From: Cohnella lubricantis
GTDB lineage: Bacteria > Bacillota > Bacilli > Paenibacillales > Paenibacillaceae
Assembly (NCBI RefSeq): GCF_014212015.1
Contig: NZ_JACJVN010000028.1
Location: 104,704-168,703 of the forward strand
Direction: 5' to 3'
DNA: 64,000 bases
Numbering within the stretch: the stretch's first letter is position 1; each line of letters starts with the position of its first letter. A model generated the notes under the pieces. The model was given only the letters and a program-made list of their open reading frames with translations. It did no database searches and had not been told where the DNA came from. This document shows, piece by piece, positions 36,497-45,512 of the stretch. The position numbers and the translations under genes were made by a program.

Positions 36497-36579
36497 TGCC
36501 GAAGACCGGACTCGAACCGGTACGGGATTTCTCCCGGCAGATTTTAAGTCTGCTGTGTCTGCCATTCCACCACTCCGGC
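36497..36579 (-). tRNA. tRNA-Leu (anticodon TAA)
   Basis: 83-nt class II tRNA with acceptor GCCGGAG/CTTCGGC, anticodon arm CAGACTTAAAATCTG (TAA), a variable arm GGGAGAAATCCC, and T arm GGTTCGAGTCC. CCA is not encoded. Third gene of the cluster. Confidence 0.95.
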
Positions 36580-36603
36580 TTGTTCCATTCGCGTCAAGGG
36601 TTG

Positions 36604-36680
36604 TGGTGGGCCCTGAGGGACTCGAACCCCCGACCAATCGGTTATGAGCCGACAGCTCTAACCAACTGAGCTAAGGGCCC
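36604..36680 (-). tRNA. tRNA with CAT anticodon, probably tRNA-Ile2 (lysidine type)
   Basis: 77 nt, acceptor GGGCCCT/AGGGCCC, anticodon arm GTCGG-CTCATAA-CCGAT, encoded CCA. It is not the initiator. The D arm and anticodon context (TTAGCTCAGTTGGTTAGAGC, GGCTCATAACC) resemble the tRNA-Ile(CAT) that TilS modifies, but elongator tRNA-Met cannot be excluded by eye. Confidence 0.85.
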
Positions 36681-36696
36681 TCGGCCGTACGAGGAA

Positions 36697-36777
<81 letters not shown>

Positions 36778-36815
36778 TCAATGTAAGCGTACATCCTGCA
36801 ATAGCGACAAGAATT

Positions 36816-36845
36816 AATATACTATAGCCCAGCCATTAACGTCAA
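36816..36845 (-). promoter_or_regulatory. promoter of the tRNA cluster
   Basis: On the minus strand TTGACG (36840-36845), 18-bp spacer, TATATT (36816-36821), about 40 bp upstream of tRNA-fMet. Confidence 0.65.
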
Positions 36846-36880
36846 GGAAATTTATCAAAAAAAGACGGAACGGAGGAAAA

Positions 36881-37087
36881 TTAACCGTCCCCTTCCGGCT
36901 TCTTCTCATCTCCCGCCGGCTGCTCCGGCACCTGTCCCTTCGCTAGCTGCGCCGCTTCCGCCTTGGCCATCTCCGCCAGCTTCTGCAGCAGAATATGCTG
37001 CGGCATATGCATCAGATGCTCCAGCGGCACGTTCAAGTGCTTCGCTAATTTAACAGCCGTATCCGCCGATAAGGGCATTCTTCTCAT
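36881..37087 (-). CDS. YycC-like small protein
   Basis: 68 residues. The core PLSADTAVKLAKHLNVPLEHLMHMPQHILLQKLAEM resembles the YycC family of Bacillales (small, cytosolic, unknown function) except for a longer hydrophilic tail ending DEKKPEGDG. ATG 37087 has GGAGAGGATC upstream. It is a single-gene unit upstream of the tRNA cluster on the same strand. Confidence 0.68.
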   Translation of the reverse strand: MRRMPLSADTAVKLAKHLNVPLEHLMHMPQHILLQKLAEMAKAEAAQLAKGQVPEQPAGDEKKPEGDG

Positions 37088-37138
37088 GTTCGATCCTCTC
37101 CTCTACTTGACCATACCATAACCGTTCGGAACATGCCA

Positions 37139-37170
37139 AGACCCGCGGCTCCATCTAAAGCCGCGGGTCT
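37139..37170 (-). terminator. stem-loop terminator after the 37181 gene
   Basis: AGACCCGCGGCT (37139-37150) pairs with AGCCGCGGGTCT (37159-37170); 12-bp perfect stem, 8-nt loop, modest T content on the minus strand. Confidence 0.7.
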
Positions 37171-37180
37171 TGAAGCTGGT

Positions 37181-37345
37181 TTAAGGAACGTACCGGACGC
37201 CGTATTTGCCTTTGCGGGAACGATACACTTCGATCTCGTGCGGCATATCGATGCCGAACAGCCAGCCGTCATGCTCCATTCTGCGGACGAGGCAGCCCGC
37301 TTGAAATTTGCTGTCGTAAAGCCTGGACCAGTAAACCCATTTCAT
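37181..37345 (-). CDS. small hypothetical protein
   Basis: 54 residues from ATG 37345, preceded by CGGAGGG: KWVYWSRLYDSKFQAGCLVR then HDGWLFGIDMPHEIEVYRSR. Beta-rich and basic, with one Cys. No family is recognised. The ribosome site, terminator and compact size support a real microprotein gene. Confidence 0.55.
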   Translation of the reverse strand: MKWVYWSRLYDSKFQAGCLVRRMEHDGWLFGIDMPHEIEVYRSRKGKYGVRYVP

Positions 37346-37484
37346 CGCGTTCCCTCCGAATCGTAGGTATTGATGATCCTTAGGATGAACGCCTGATGCC
37401 GGGTTTACTCCCTTCTTGAAGGCTGCCAAATGCTGTGATGGGTCTTAATGGGTCGGGTGGTTCCGCTGCCGACGGAGGCCAGAA

Positions 37485-39038
37485 TCAGCCTACCCCTGCC
37501 GCCCGCGCTACGGCAGCAGCTTCCGACGTGCCGTACATGCCGCCATAATCCACGTAAGCCGACATATCGATCTGCCCTGTCGGATTCTCCTTGATCTTCT
37601 GCAGCAGCTCATTGCCCTTCGTCTGCAGATCCGCCAGCGCCTCCTTAACCGTCATATCGCCGTTCAGCGCTTTCTGGAACGACTGTTCCGCAAGCTGCGA
37701 GATCAAGCCAATATTGGGGCGTTCCCGGTATAGTTGAATCTCACTGTCGCTCGCGTTATCCGGTATCGGCTTCAGCTGGTAGAATGCCTGCATATTGTAG
37801 GTCATGCCATCCTTCGGCTTAATGAACTCCTTCAGCGTGCTTAGCTCATAAGTGCTTCGCGACTTGAACTTGGCCGACTCCTTGCTGTTGACGAACTTGA
37901 TGTATTCCCAAGCGTCCTCGGGGTTCTGCGCCGAGGCGTTAATGCTCGCCAGTTGGCTGATGTACATGCCGCCGCCGACTCCCGGCGCTTCTGGCAGCTG
38001 CGGGTACGTGACGATGCCCCAATCGATCTTCGAATAACCATCCATCTTGTCGACATTCTGGTTGTACGTATTCAGATCGCTGATCGTACTATAACTGCCA
38101 ATGACCATTCCCACGCGGTTCGTGAAGAAGGGCCTGTCTTGATACGGATTGTACTGATAGGTGCCGTCTTGCGGCTGTTCGACTTGCATATCTTCCTGCC
38201 TTGGGAAGACATGATCCTGGTACAGCTCAATCGGCTTCGACCACACTTCCTCCCACTTGGCGGTATCGACCGTCATCGTCTCGCCCTTGTCGTCGTACAT
38301 GCGCAGCTTGAGCGGCGAATAGATGCTTTGAATGTTGTAGTAGTTCAGACCGGCGCCCCAATCGTTCAGCGTAAGCCCGAACGTCGCGTCTTGGCCGGTG
38401 CCGGACGTTAACCTTCTCGCTAGGTTGAAGACGTCATCCCACATCATGCCGTCGGTAGGAAGCGTGACGCCCATCTTGTCAAACAGCGTCTTATTGTAGA
38501 ATAACACCGACGAGGAGAACGTTGGCGACAGTCCATACAGCTGGCCGTTACCCGCTTCCCGAATCGTATCGATCACAGTCGGAACGTAGTCCTCCAAATT
38601 CACCTTATCCTCTTTGATCTTCGGTTCTAGCGGCATGAGCAAATTGTCTTGCGCCAGCTTACCCATCGTTCCGGTATCCAGAATGAGGACGTCGACCGGA
38701 TTATCGCCGGTCATAATCTCCTTCATTTTCTCAACGGGATCGATCTCCTGCATCTTCTGCTGCTCTTCTTGGGTAGCGAATTGCATGTCCGAATAATCGA
38801 CCGCGGTCACGAATTCAATGTCGATATTCTGGTGTGTCATCTCGAACATGTCTGTATATTCTTGGCGGTAATAAGATTCGCTATCCGAGCTTCCCGACAG
38901 CAAGCCAATCCGCAGCGTGTGCCGATTGTTCGGATCATCAGCGCTTTGTTTGCTGCAAGCGGCAACCAGCGGCACGAGCAGCGCGGCCGATAAGACCAGC
39001 GGCAGCGTTCTTATGTACTTCGATCTCGTTCCCAACAT
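37485..39038 (-). CDS. extracellular solute-binding lipoprotein (paralogue 2)
   Basis: 517 residues with a lipoprotein signal ending LLVPLVAACS (lipidated Cys28), then an ABC family 1-type binding protein fold: NNRHTLRIGLLSGSSDSES at the mature N-terminus, PVDVLILDTG, GLSPTFSSSVLFYNKTLFDK and PEDAWEYIKFVNS. This is the kind of receptor normally paired with MalF/MalG-type sugar importers, but no such permease is present. It is the last gene of the six-gene operon and about half-identical by eye to the preceding gene, which points to tandem duplication. Ligand unknown. No clear terminator follows. Confidence 0.88.
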   Translation of the reverse strand: MLGTRSKYIRTLPLVLSAALLVPLVAACSKQSADDPNNRHTLRIGLLSGSSDSESYYRQEYTDMFEMTHQNIDIEFVTAVDYSDMQFATQEEQQKMQEIDPVEKMKEIMTGDNPVDVLILDTGTMGKLAQDNLLMPLEPKIKEDKVNLEDYVPTVIDTIREAGNGQLYGLSPTFSSSVLFYNKTLFDKMGVTLPTDGMMWDDVFNLARRLTSGTGQDATFGLTLNDWGAGLNYYNIQSIYSPLKLRMYDDKGETMTVDTAKWEEVWSKPIELYQDHVFPRQEDMQVEQPQDGTYQYNPYQDRPFFTNRVGMVIGSYSTISDLNTYNQNVDKMDGYSKIDWGIVTYPQLPEAPGVGGGMYISQLASINASAQNPEDAWEYIKFVNSKESAKFKSRSTYELSTLKEFIKPKDGMTYNMQAFYQLKPIPDNASDSEIQLYRERPNIGLISQLAEQSFQKALNGDMTVKEALADLQTKGNELLQKIKENPTGQIDMSAYVDYGGMYGTSEAAAVARAAGVG

Positions 39039-39062
39039 CTAGTCCTCCTCGAATCCATATTA

Positions 39063-39110
39063 ATCAAGCGCCGCTGCGTTCAACTGTCAACTGTGCGAGC
39101 GGCGCTTGAT
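39063..39110 (-). other. 13-bp stem-loop between the two binding-protein genes
   Basis: ATCAAGCGCCGCT (39063-39075) and AGCGGCGCTTGAT (39098-39110) pair perfectly. On the minus strand no U-tract follows, so it is more likely an mRNA-stabilising or partial-attenuation element than a full terminator. Confidence 0.65.
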
Positions 39111-39145
39111 GAAGGTGCTATTCTAACCGGCTCATCTTCGGGTCG

Positions 39146-40672
39146 TTAATACTTGATGGGGCCTCCGCCGCCGTATACGTCGTCGAAAATGCCGCTTGTA
39201 TCAATCTCTCCCTTCGGGCTCAACTTGATCTTCTGCAGCAGGTCATTGCCCTTCGTCTCCATCTCCGCAAGCGCCTCCTTAACGGTAAGCTGTCCTTGCA
39301 TAACCTTGTCGTACTCGATCTGCGCCAGCTGTTGGATCAAGTACAAATTGGGCCGTTCTTGGTACATCAAGTTCTCTTTGAAGTTGTTCTGAGACAGGAA
39401 CGGCTTCACCGAGGTGAACGCGTCAATATTGTAGGACATGCCTTCCTTCGGCTTGACGAATTCCTTCAACGTCGGCATCTCATAGCTGCTGCGGGAACGC
39501 AATTTGCCCCATTCCTCGCCGTTCATGAACTTAACGAACTCCCAAGCGTCGTCCGGGTTGGCAGCCTTCGCATTGATAGCGGCGAGCGTACTCAGATTGA
39601 CATAGCTGCTGACGCCAGGGTTCTCTGCGAACGTCGGCACCGGCAGCACATCCCAATCGAGAGCCTCGGCGCCCTCGAACTTCTGGTAATTCTTGTTGTA
39701 GACCTCCAGATCGTTGATCATGCTGTAGCTGCCGATAACCATGGCGACTTTGCCATTGAAGAACGGCTGGCCTTGATAAGGGTTATAGATGGTCGTATCC
39801 GTCGGCTGGGGCTGATCGACCTGCAGGTCTTCGTTGGACGGCAAGATATGGTCCTTGTACAGATCCGTGATCGTCGTCCAGACCTTCTCCCATTGCGGCG
39901 TATTAACGGTCATCTGCTCCGCGTTATCGTCGAACAGCTTCAACTGCAGCGGGGCTGCGTACGTTTGCAGGTCGTAATAGCCGTTGCTGTAGCCCCAAGA
40001 ATTAAGAGCAAATCCGAACTTCGTGTCCTTACCCGTTCCCGTCTTTAGCCGTCTAGCCAGATTGAACACATCATCCCAAGTCAGGCTGCCCGTTGGCACT
40101 TCAACGCCGGCATCGCTAAAGGCTTTCTTATTATAGAAAAGAGCGGAAGGCGTATAGGTCGGCGCGAGAGCGTACAGAGAGCCGTCACCTGCATCCTTGA
40201 TGCCGTCGATGACCGCGGGAACGAACGTGCTTGTATCGATCTTGTCTTCCTTCAGCAGCGTGTCGAGCTGCTTCACCAGATTCTCTTGAATGAGGCTCTC
40301 CAGGAGGCTCGGATCTTGGATAATCATGACGTCGACCGGATTGTCGCCGTTCATGATCTCCTTCACCTTCTCGACCGGGTCAGGCTGGGGTTGATCGGGA
40401 TTCGGCTGCTCGAACTGCTGCTCGGTATAGTCGATCGCCGGCACGATCTCGAGGTCGATTCCGTCGTGTGTCAGCTCGAACATGTCCGTGAATTGCTGGC
40501 GGAAGTAAGATTCGTCCTGCTGGCTGCCGTACATCGTTCCGATTCGCAGCGTGCGGCGGTTGTTCGGATCATCCTCGCTCTTGCTCGTGCAAGCCGCGAG
40601 CGATGGAATTAAGATAGCGGCGCTCATCGCCGCGAGCGTCCACTTGCGGAAGCTTGCCTTTCTGTTGTTCAT
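39146..40672 (-). CDS. extracellular solute-binding lipoprotein (paralogue 1)
   Basis: 508 residues, lipoprotein signal ending LIPSLAACTS (Cys28), mature start SKSEDDPNNRRTLRIGTMYG closely like paralogue 2. Fold landmarks PVDVMIIQDPS, ALAPTYTPSALFYNKKAFSD and DDAWEFVKFMNGEEW are those of carbohydrate-type solute-binding proteins. It begins with a 4-bp ATGA overlap with the stop of the AbrB-fused ATPase, so the receptor is translationally coupled to the exporter-type ATPase. That coupling is the main reason to treat receptor and MacB-like machinery as one system. Confidence 0.88.
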   Translation of the reverse strand: MNNRKASFRKWTLAAMSAAILIPSLAACTSKSEDDPNNRRTLRIGTMYGSQQDESYFRQQFTDMFELTHDGIDLEIVPAIDYTEQQFEQPNPDQPQPDPVEKVKEIMNGDNPVDVMIIQDPSLLESLIQENLVKQLDTLLKEDKIDTSTFVPAVIDGIKDAGDGSLYALAPTYTPSALFYNKKAFSDAGVEVPTGSLTWDDVFNLARRLKTGTGKDTKFGFALNSWGYSNGYYDLQTYAAPLQLKLFDDNAEQMTVNTPQWEKVWTTITDLYKDHILPSNEDLQVDQPQPTDTTIYNPYQGQPFFNGKVAMVIGSYSMINDLEVYNKNYQKFEGAEALDWDVLPVPTFAENPGVSSYVNLSTLAAINAKAANPDDAWEFVKFMNGEEWGKLRSRSSYEMPTLKEFVKPKEGMSYNIDAFTSVKPFLSQNNFKENLMYQERPNLYLIQQLAQIEYDKVMQGQLTVKEALAEMETKGNDLLQKIKLSPKGEIDTSGIFDDVYGGGGPIKY

Positions 40673-41556
40673 GCGGTCTCCCCCTCCAATGATTTCGGTG
40701 CTCGAATCAAAATTTTCTCCCCGTCGAACTCCATGCTTGCTTTGTCTTTGATCGCGAGCGCTTGGAGGTATTCCTTCGGGATTTGAAGCCTTCCCACGCG
40801 GTCTACCACGACGTAAGCTTCGTGAACCGCATCAATCCCGCCGCTCTCATGAAGCGATGGCGCGCCGTCCAGGTTCGGATTGCGCTTAATGAATTCCGTG
40901 CTCGTCAAGCCGTCGCGGATGGCGACGACACGGTCGACTTTGCCGGCGAGCGACAGGTCATGCGTGACGATGACGATCGTAAGGCCGAGCTCCCGGTTGA
41001 ACCTTCGGAAAATATCCATGATAATGTCCGACGTCCTGGAGTCGACGGAGCCCGTCGGTTCGTCCGCGAGCAGCATCTGCGGCTTGTTCGCGAGCGAGAT
41101 CGCGATGGCGACCCGCTGCTGCTCGCCCCCTGACAGCTGCGTCAGCTTATTGTGCATCCGGTCCTTCAGGCCGACCCACTCTAGCAGTTGCTTCGCGTAA
41201 GGACGGTCCAGCTTACCGGAGAACATCATCGGCATCTCCACATTCTCAAGCGCCGACAGGAACGGCAGCAGGTTGCGCGCGTTGTTCTGCCAGATGAAGC
41301 CGACGGTGTCTCGCTTATACTTGACGAGATCGTTGTCGCTCACCTTCAGCAGATCCCACGGCCCTACGCGAACCTGGCCGGCCGATGGCCGGTCCAGGCC
41401 GCCTAGAATATTGAGCAGCGTCGACTTGCCGCTGCCGCTGTTGCCAATGATAGCCATCATCTCGCCTTCGTTCACCGCCAGGTTGAGACCTTGCAGCGCC
41501 ACGACTTCCAGATCGTCCGTCTTGTAGATCTTCACTAGCCCTTCGCATTGGATCAT
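40669..41556 (-). CDS. MacB/LolD-type ABC ATPase with C-terminal AbrB-like domain
   Basis: 295 residues. ATPase domain 1-225: Walker A GNSGSGKST (38-46), signature LSGGEQQRVA (141-150), Walker B MLLADEPTG (161-169), H-loop VTHD. Residues about 247-288 (AYVVVDRVGRLQIPKEYLQA then MEFDGEKILIRAP) have the pattern of an AbrB/SpoVT/MazE swapped-hairpin domain, normally a DNA-binding dimer; its presence on an ABC ATPase is unusual and may mediate dimerisation or a regulatory contact. It follows the FtsX-type permease by 2 bp and overlaps the next gene by 4 bp. Confidence 0.88.
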   Translation of the reverse strand: MIQCEGLVKIYKTDDLEVVALQGLNLAVNEGEMMAIIGNSGSGKSTLLNILGGLDRPSAGQVRVGPWDLLKVSDNDLVKYKRDTVGFIWQNNARNLLPFLSALENVEMPMMFSGKLDRPYAKQLLEWVGLKDRMHNKLTQLSGGEQQRVAIAISLANKPQMLLADEPTGSVDSRTSDIIMDIFRRFNRELGLTIVIVTHDLSLAGKVDRVVAIRDGLTSTEFIKRNPNLDGAPSLHESGGIDAVHEAYVVVDRVGRLQIPKEYLQALAIKDKASMEFDGEKILIRAPKSLEGETA

Positions 41557-41558
41557 CG

Positions 41559-44384
41559 TTAACGCTCCTCTCCCAGCTTGACGGCTTGGTGCACCTTAAG
41601 CCGGCGAATGTGCGACACGAGAAGCGCAGCGCCGATCGCCATCATGACGGCGACGACAATGTACAGCTTCACGGTGTCGCTGTTGTCGAACACGACGCGG
41701 AAAGGCGGCACCTGGCCGACCGCGTTATCGGTCGTCTGCAGGAACGGCAGGAACAGCAGGCTGGCGAGCTTGCCGATGCCGATGCCGAGTCCAATCGACA
41801 GGCCGGCCGTGAATATTTGCTCCAGCAGCAGCATGCCGGTTAACTGCCTGCGCGACAAGCCCATCGCCCGCAGCACGCCGATCTGCACGATCCGGCCAGA
41901 CAAGTTGAAGAACCAGAAGAGCACGTAGCCGGCAAGCGACACGACGATCGTAATGAGGAAGCCAAGGCTCAGAATGCCGAACACGCCCCCGCGAGCGGGA
42001 TGCTTGCTCTGCGTAATCAGCTCGTTGCGCGCATCGCTGATCGCAGCGATCTCAATGCCCGCCTGCTGCAGCGGTTCGATGATATCCGACGTCTTGGCGT
42101 CCGGCTTCATCTTCAGCCAGACGTCGTACGGAATCTTCGGCACTTCATCGAAGATGTAGCCGAGGTTGGCGATGATGAACGGCGACTGGTCCGGATACTG
42201 CGCCGGCCAGTAGGGCAGAATGGCTCCGACCAGGAAGCTGACGTTCTGCTCTTGCACCGTAACCTCAATCTGATCCCATTGCTTCAGGTCGTACTTCTCA
42301 GCCAGGTTGGAGGAGACGAGCGCAATCTCTGCGCTCTTGCCCATCAGCGCCAAGTACCAGTATGGATCGAACGGATACAGATCGTCTCGGAACCACGCCA
42401 CCTGCGCGAAATCTTGGTTGACGATGCCCATGAGCGTTCCTTGGCCTGCGGTGCGTCCGGAGATCTTGATATCGGCCTTCGTCTGCAGCACTTGAGCGGC
42501 ATGCTCGACTCCCGGCAGCGTCTTGAACACCTCGAACGGCGGCTCGTTGTAATTGATTCGGCTTGGAATCGGCTGCTGCTGGCCGCCTCCGCCGCCGCTA
42601 TTCGCCGGCGGTGCGGAGATCTCCGCGTTCCCTTCCCATGCCGTAGACACCACCACATCCGCGCCGTGCTTATACAAGATACGCTCCTCCGAATTGAGCC
42701 CAATCGTTCGCGCCGCAGACGAATTGTAGACCCCAAGGCCAAGCGTCAGAATTAGCAGAATCATCAGGGAATAATACGCTCTCGAAGATCGGGACAGCTG
42801 TGTCAGCGTCAAGTAGAGCGGAACCGGCAGGATGGCCCGCCATAACCGATTGAACAGCTTCAGCAGCAGCGGGAACAGCCGCAGGAACAGCAGCCCCGCC
42901 GCGAAGATCGACAGCGCCGGCACGAAGAACAGGAACGGCTGCACGTTCAGCTGGTCGGTCGTCAGCCCCGTCTTGAATGAGACCATCTGCCGCTCGTTGA
43001 ACAAGTACCAGCCGTACGCGGAGACGCCGATCAGCGCGATGTCGAGGAACCATCGCTGCCAGACGGGCGCGCGATCGGTCCGCGCCATCTTCCGCTTGTA
43101 GTCGACAATCGACGTCCGCGTGAAGACGATCGCCGGGATCACGGCCGCGCCGATCGCGACGAGCACGGCCAGCACACCGGCCATGATGCCGTCCGAATTG
43201 AAGCCGACCGGTATTGCCTTGCGGTTGACGAACGACAGGAAGCCATCGGCCGAACCGATGCTCTTCGCCATGAACCAGCCGATCAGCGGGCCGACGACAA
43301 GCGATACGATGCCAAGCAGAACGCCTTCCAGGAGGAAGATCAGGAAGATCTGGCGCGTTCCCGCTCCGCGGCTTCTCATAACCGCGATGTCTGATCGCTG
43401 CTTCTCGAGCGACTGTCGGGCGTTCATCGTAATGAAGTAGAACACCATCGCGATCATCGGCACGGCGAGCGTGAACAGCATCGTCTGCAGTTGGATGCTC
43501 TGGGTCCGGAACTCCTTCAGCATGTCAGCGAACGAGATCTCCACCCGCGTATCCTTGAGCTTCTGGTACACCTCGATGTCGATCCGGTTGAGCGTCTGCT
43601 CAAGCGGCGACAGTTGACCCGTCTGAATATCGCCAAGGTCGTAAGCCGAGTACCAGTTCGCCGTCTGCAGCGGAATCTTCAGGCTGCCGTTCAAATCCTC
43701 GAGCATCGCCGGTTCGGCGATGAACATCGTGTTCATTAAACTATCGAGGCCTTGGTACCAGTAAGCGCCCGTATCGTCCGTCGGCTTGAACGATCCGACG
43801 ATCTCGACCCTTAGCGTGATGTTAAGCCCGCCATAGATCGGATACAGCAGCACGTCTCCAACGTGAAGGTCGCTCCTGAACATCGCTTCTTCCATCATGA
43901 CGGCCTGGATCGTACCGTCCGCCGCTGCGCGGTCTGCGTACATCTTGCCGCCCGCCAGCTCGGCATGGTCCTCCAGCTCGCCGAACGAAGCGAGCGCCAG
44001 CTTGCGGGCACGGCTCGCGTCCACCTTCTCCGGATCCTCCGGCGTCACATCGGCGCTGCGGATGGTCAAGCTGCGCTGGGATGCCTGAACCGGGAAGCCG
44101 ATCTTCTTCGGCACGTCCTCCGTAATATACTGGTTGACGCTATCGAAGCCGGCGCGGTCCGTCTTCCCGTCGGTCGATTGATAGCGGATCAGCAGCGAGC
44201 CGGCGGGAAGCCCCTCGCTGTTCTCCTTAAGCGACTGGGCGACGACACGCTTCAGCGCGCCGTCCGCATACATCGGAATGCTGGTCGTGAACGCCACCGC
44301 CACGAGCAGTCCGGCCAGCGTGCTGATCGTGAGCCAGCGGGTGTTCCACATTTTGCGGAATAGAAATCGGATCAGTGCGTTCAT
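41559..44384 (-). CDS. large FtsX/MacB-type ABC permease
   Basis: 941 residues with two FtsX-like halves: TM1 near 18-38, a ~260-residue extracellular domain, three TMs around 300-420 containing MNARQSLEKQRSDIAVMRSRGAG-type cytoplasmic coupling (RSDIAVMRSRGAGTRQIF), further TMs around 455-560, a second extracellular domain with a Gly/Gln linker GGGGGQQQPIPS, and three final TMs with VLRAMGLSRRQLTGMLLLEQ. This is the architecture of mechanotransmission-type ABC proteins (lipoprotein or antibiotic extrusion, peptide sensing). It lies 2-3 bp from its neighbours on both sides. Substrate unknown. Confidence 0.87.
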   Translation of the reverse strand: MNALIRFLFRKMWNTRWLTISTLAGLLVAVAFTTSIPMYADGALKRVVAQSLKENSEGLPAGSLLIRYQSTDGKTDRAGFDSVNQYITEDVPKKIGFPVQASQRSLTIRSADVTPEDPEKVDASRARKLALASFGELEDHAELAGGKMYADRAAADGTIQAVMMEEAMFRSDLHVGDVLLYPIYGGLNITLRVEIVGSFKPTDDTGAYWYQGLDSLMNTMFIAEPAMLEDLNGSLKIPLQTANWYSAYDLGDIQTGQLSPLEQTLNRIDIEVYQKLKDTRVEISFADMLKEFRTQSIQLQTMLFTLAVPMIAMVFYFITMNARQSLEKQRSDIAVMRSRGAGTRQIFLIFLLEGVLLGIVSLVVGPLIGWFMAKSIGSADGFLSFVNRKAIPVGFNSDGIMAGVLAVLVAIGAAVIPAIVFTRTSIVDYKRKMARTDRAPVWQRWFLDIALIGVSAYGWYLFNERQMVSFKTGLTTDQLNVQPFLFFVPALSIFAAGLLFLRLFPLLLKLFNRLWRAILPVPLYLTLTQLSRSSRAYYSLMILLILTLGLGVYNSSAARTIGLNSEERILYKHGADVVVSTAWEGNAEISAPPANSGGGGGQQQPIPSRINYNEPPFEVFKTLPGVEHAAQVLQTKADIKISGRTAGQGTLMGIVNQDFAQVAWFRDDLYPFDPYWYLALMGKSAEIALVSSNLAEKYDLKQWDQIEVTVQEQNVSFLVGAILPYWPAQYPDQSPFIIANLGYIFDEVPKIPYDVWLKMKPDAKTSDIIEPLQQAGIEIAAISDARNELITQSKHPARGGVFGILSLGFLITIVVSLAGYVLFWFFNLSGRIVQIGVLRAMGLSRRQLTGMLLLEQIFTAGLSIGLGIGIGKLASLLFLPFLQTTDNAVGQVPPFRVVFDNSDTVKLYIVVAVMMAIGAALLVSHIRRLKVHQAVKLGEER

Positions 44385-44387
44385 CGG

Positions 44388-45512
44388 TTACTGCCCTACG
44401 ACTTTCTGACCTGGCGTCAAGCCCGCCAGCACTTCGGCGTCCGTAGACGTCTTCTGCCCGACTTCGATATCGACCTCGCGTTTAGTTCCGTCCGCTTCCG
44501 CCACTTGGACGTAAGTGCGGGCTCCAATCGTGCGAAGCGCCGAGAGCGGAATGACGACGGCGTTCTCCTTCCGATTGACAACGACCGAGACCGTCAGCGG
44601 CGTGCCTCTCGTCACCGTCTCGGGCAAATCCGGCACATCCACGAGCAAATATTGCTCCGGACGTTCGATCTGCTGGCCGCCGCCCCCGCCGTCTTGGCCG
44701 TTATCGTTCGTCTCGGATGGCAGCGACTTCACTTCGCCCGTGACCGAGCCGACGGTGTTGATGTCGACGACCGCCTCCATGCCGACGGCGATTCGGGACA
44801 GATCGTCTCTGGAGAAGTCTCCGGCGACGACCAGCTTGCTCGGGTCTGCGATGATGCAGATCGGATCGTATGCCTTGACGCTCATCCCTTCCTGTACGCT
44901 CAGCGAGACGACCGTACCGGCATATGGCGCCGTCAGCACCGCGTCTGCGATATCCTGCCTCAGATCCGCGATTGCCTGCCGCTGCTCCTCGAAGGCGATC
45001 TGCTTCTGCTCGAACTCGATCGGATCCATCTCATCCTTCTCCCGCAGCGTCTGCTTCATCTCCATCTCGGCTTGGCGGAAGCTCAGCTCCTGGCCGCGGA
45101 GCGACTTCTTCAAATCCTCCACGTCCAGCTCGGCGATCGGATCACCGGCTTGTACCTGCTGCCCGATCTGTATGTATAAGGTCTTCAAATACTTGCCATC
45201 CAGGTTCTTCGACGTGAAGTAGAGCGTCTTCTCCTGCGTGGACATGATCTTGCCCGACGCCTGTACCTTCGTCTCCAGCGTCTTCGTCGTCACTTCATAT
45301 TCAGGCTTCTTCGAGATTTGCGGCAGCTGGATCATCGACAGATCCTCTTCCTCCGGTTCGTCGGGCAGCAAGGAGCAGCCGGCCAGCGCGACGGACAGCG
45401 CCGCAACGGCAAGCGCTCCCGCCGTTCTGCGGCGAAGAGCGGAGGCGCTCCCTTTCCCCTCTCCCTTAGACGACGAATACGCCGTCCACCATTTCATAGA
45501 CATGATCGGCAA
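44388..45512 (-). CDS. membrane-fusion-protein-type lipoprotein adaptor
   Basis: About 374 residues. A long basic n-region leads to a lipobox ALSVALAGCS (Cys46), then the HlyD/MacA layout: barrel-sandwich halves GKIMSTQEKTLYFTSKNLDG and DAVLTAPYAGTVVSLSVQEG flanking an alpha-hairpin of about 60 residues, a beta-barrel, and a final VVIPLSALRTIGARTYVQVA segment. In a single-membrane bacterium such adaptors probably span wall space or hold the substrate. The start is uncertain: ATG 45512 and ATG 45497 both lie inside the upstream ATPase gene, whose stop is at 45466, and no start codon lies after it. Next gene starts 3 bp downstream. Confidence 0.82.
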   Translation of the reverse strand: MPIMSMKWWTAYSSSKGEGKGSASALRRRTAGALAVAALSVALAGCSLLPDEPEEEDLSMIQLPQISKKPEYEVTTKTLETKVQASGKIMSTQEKTLYFTSKNLDGKYLKTLYIQIGQQVQAGDPIAELDVEDLKKSLRGQELSFRQAEMEMKQTLREKDEMDPIEFEQKQIAFEEQRQAIADLRQDIADAVLTAPYAGTVVSLSVQEGMSVKAYDPICIIADPSKLVVAGDFSRDDLSRIAVGMEAVVDINTVGSVTGEVKSLPSETNDNGQDGGGGGQQIERPEQYLLVDVPDLPETVTRGTPLTVSVVVNRKENAVVIPLSALRTIGARTYVQVAEADGTKREVDIEVGQKTSTDAEVLAGLTPGQKVVGQ

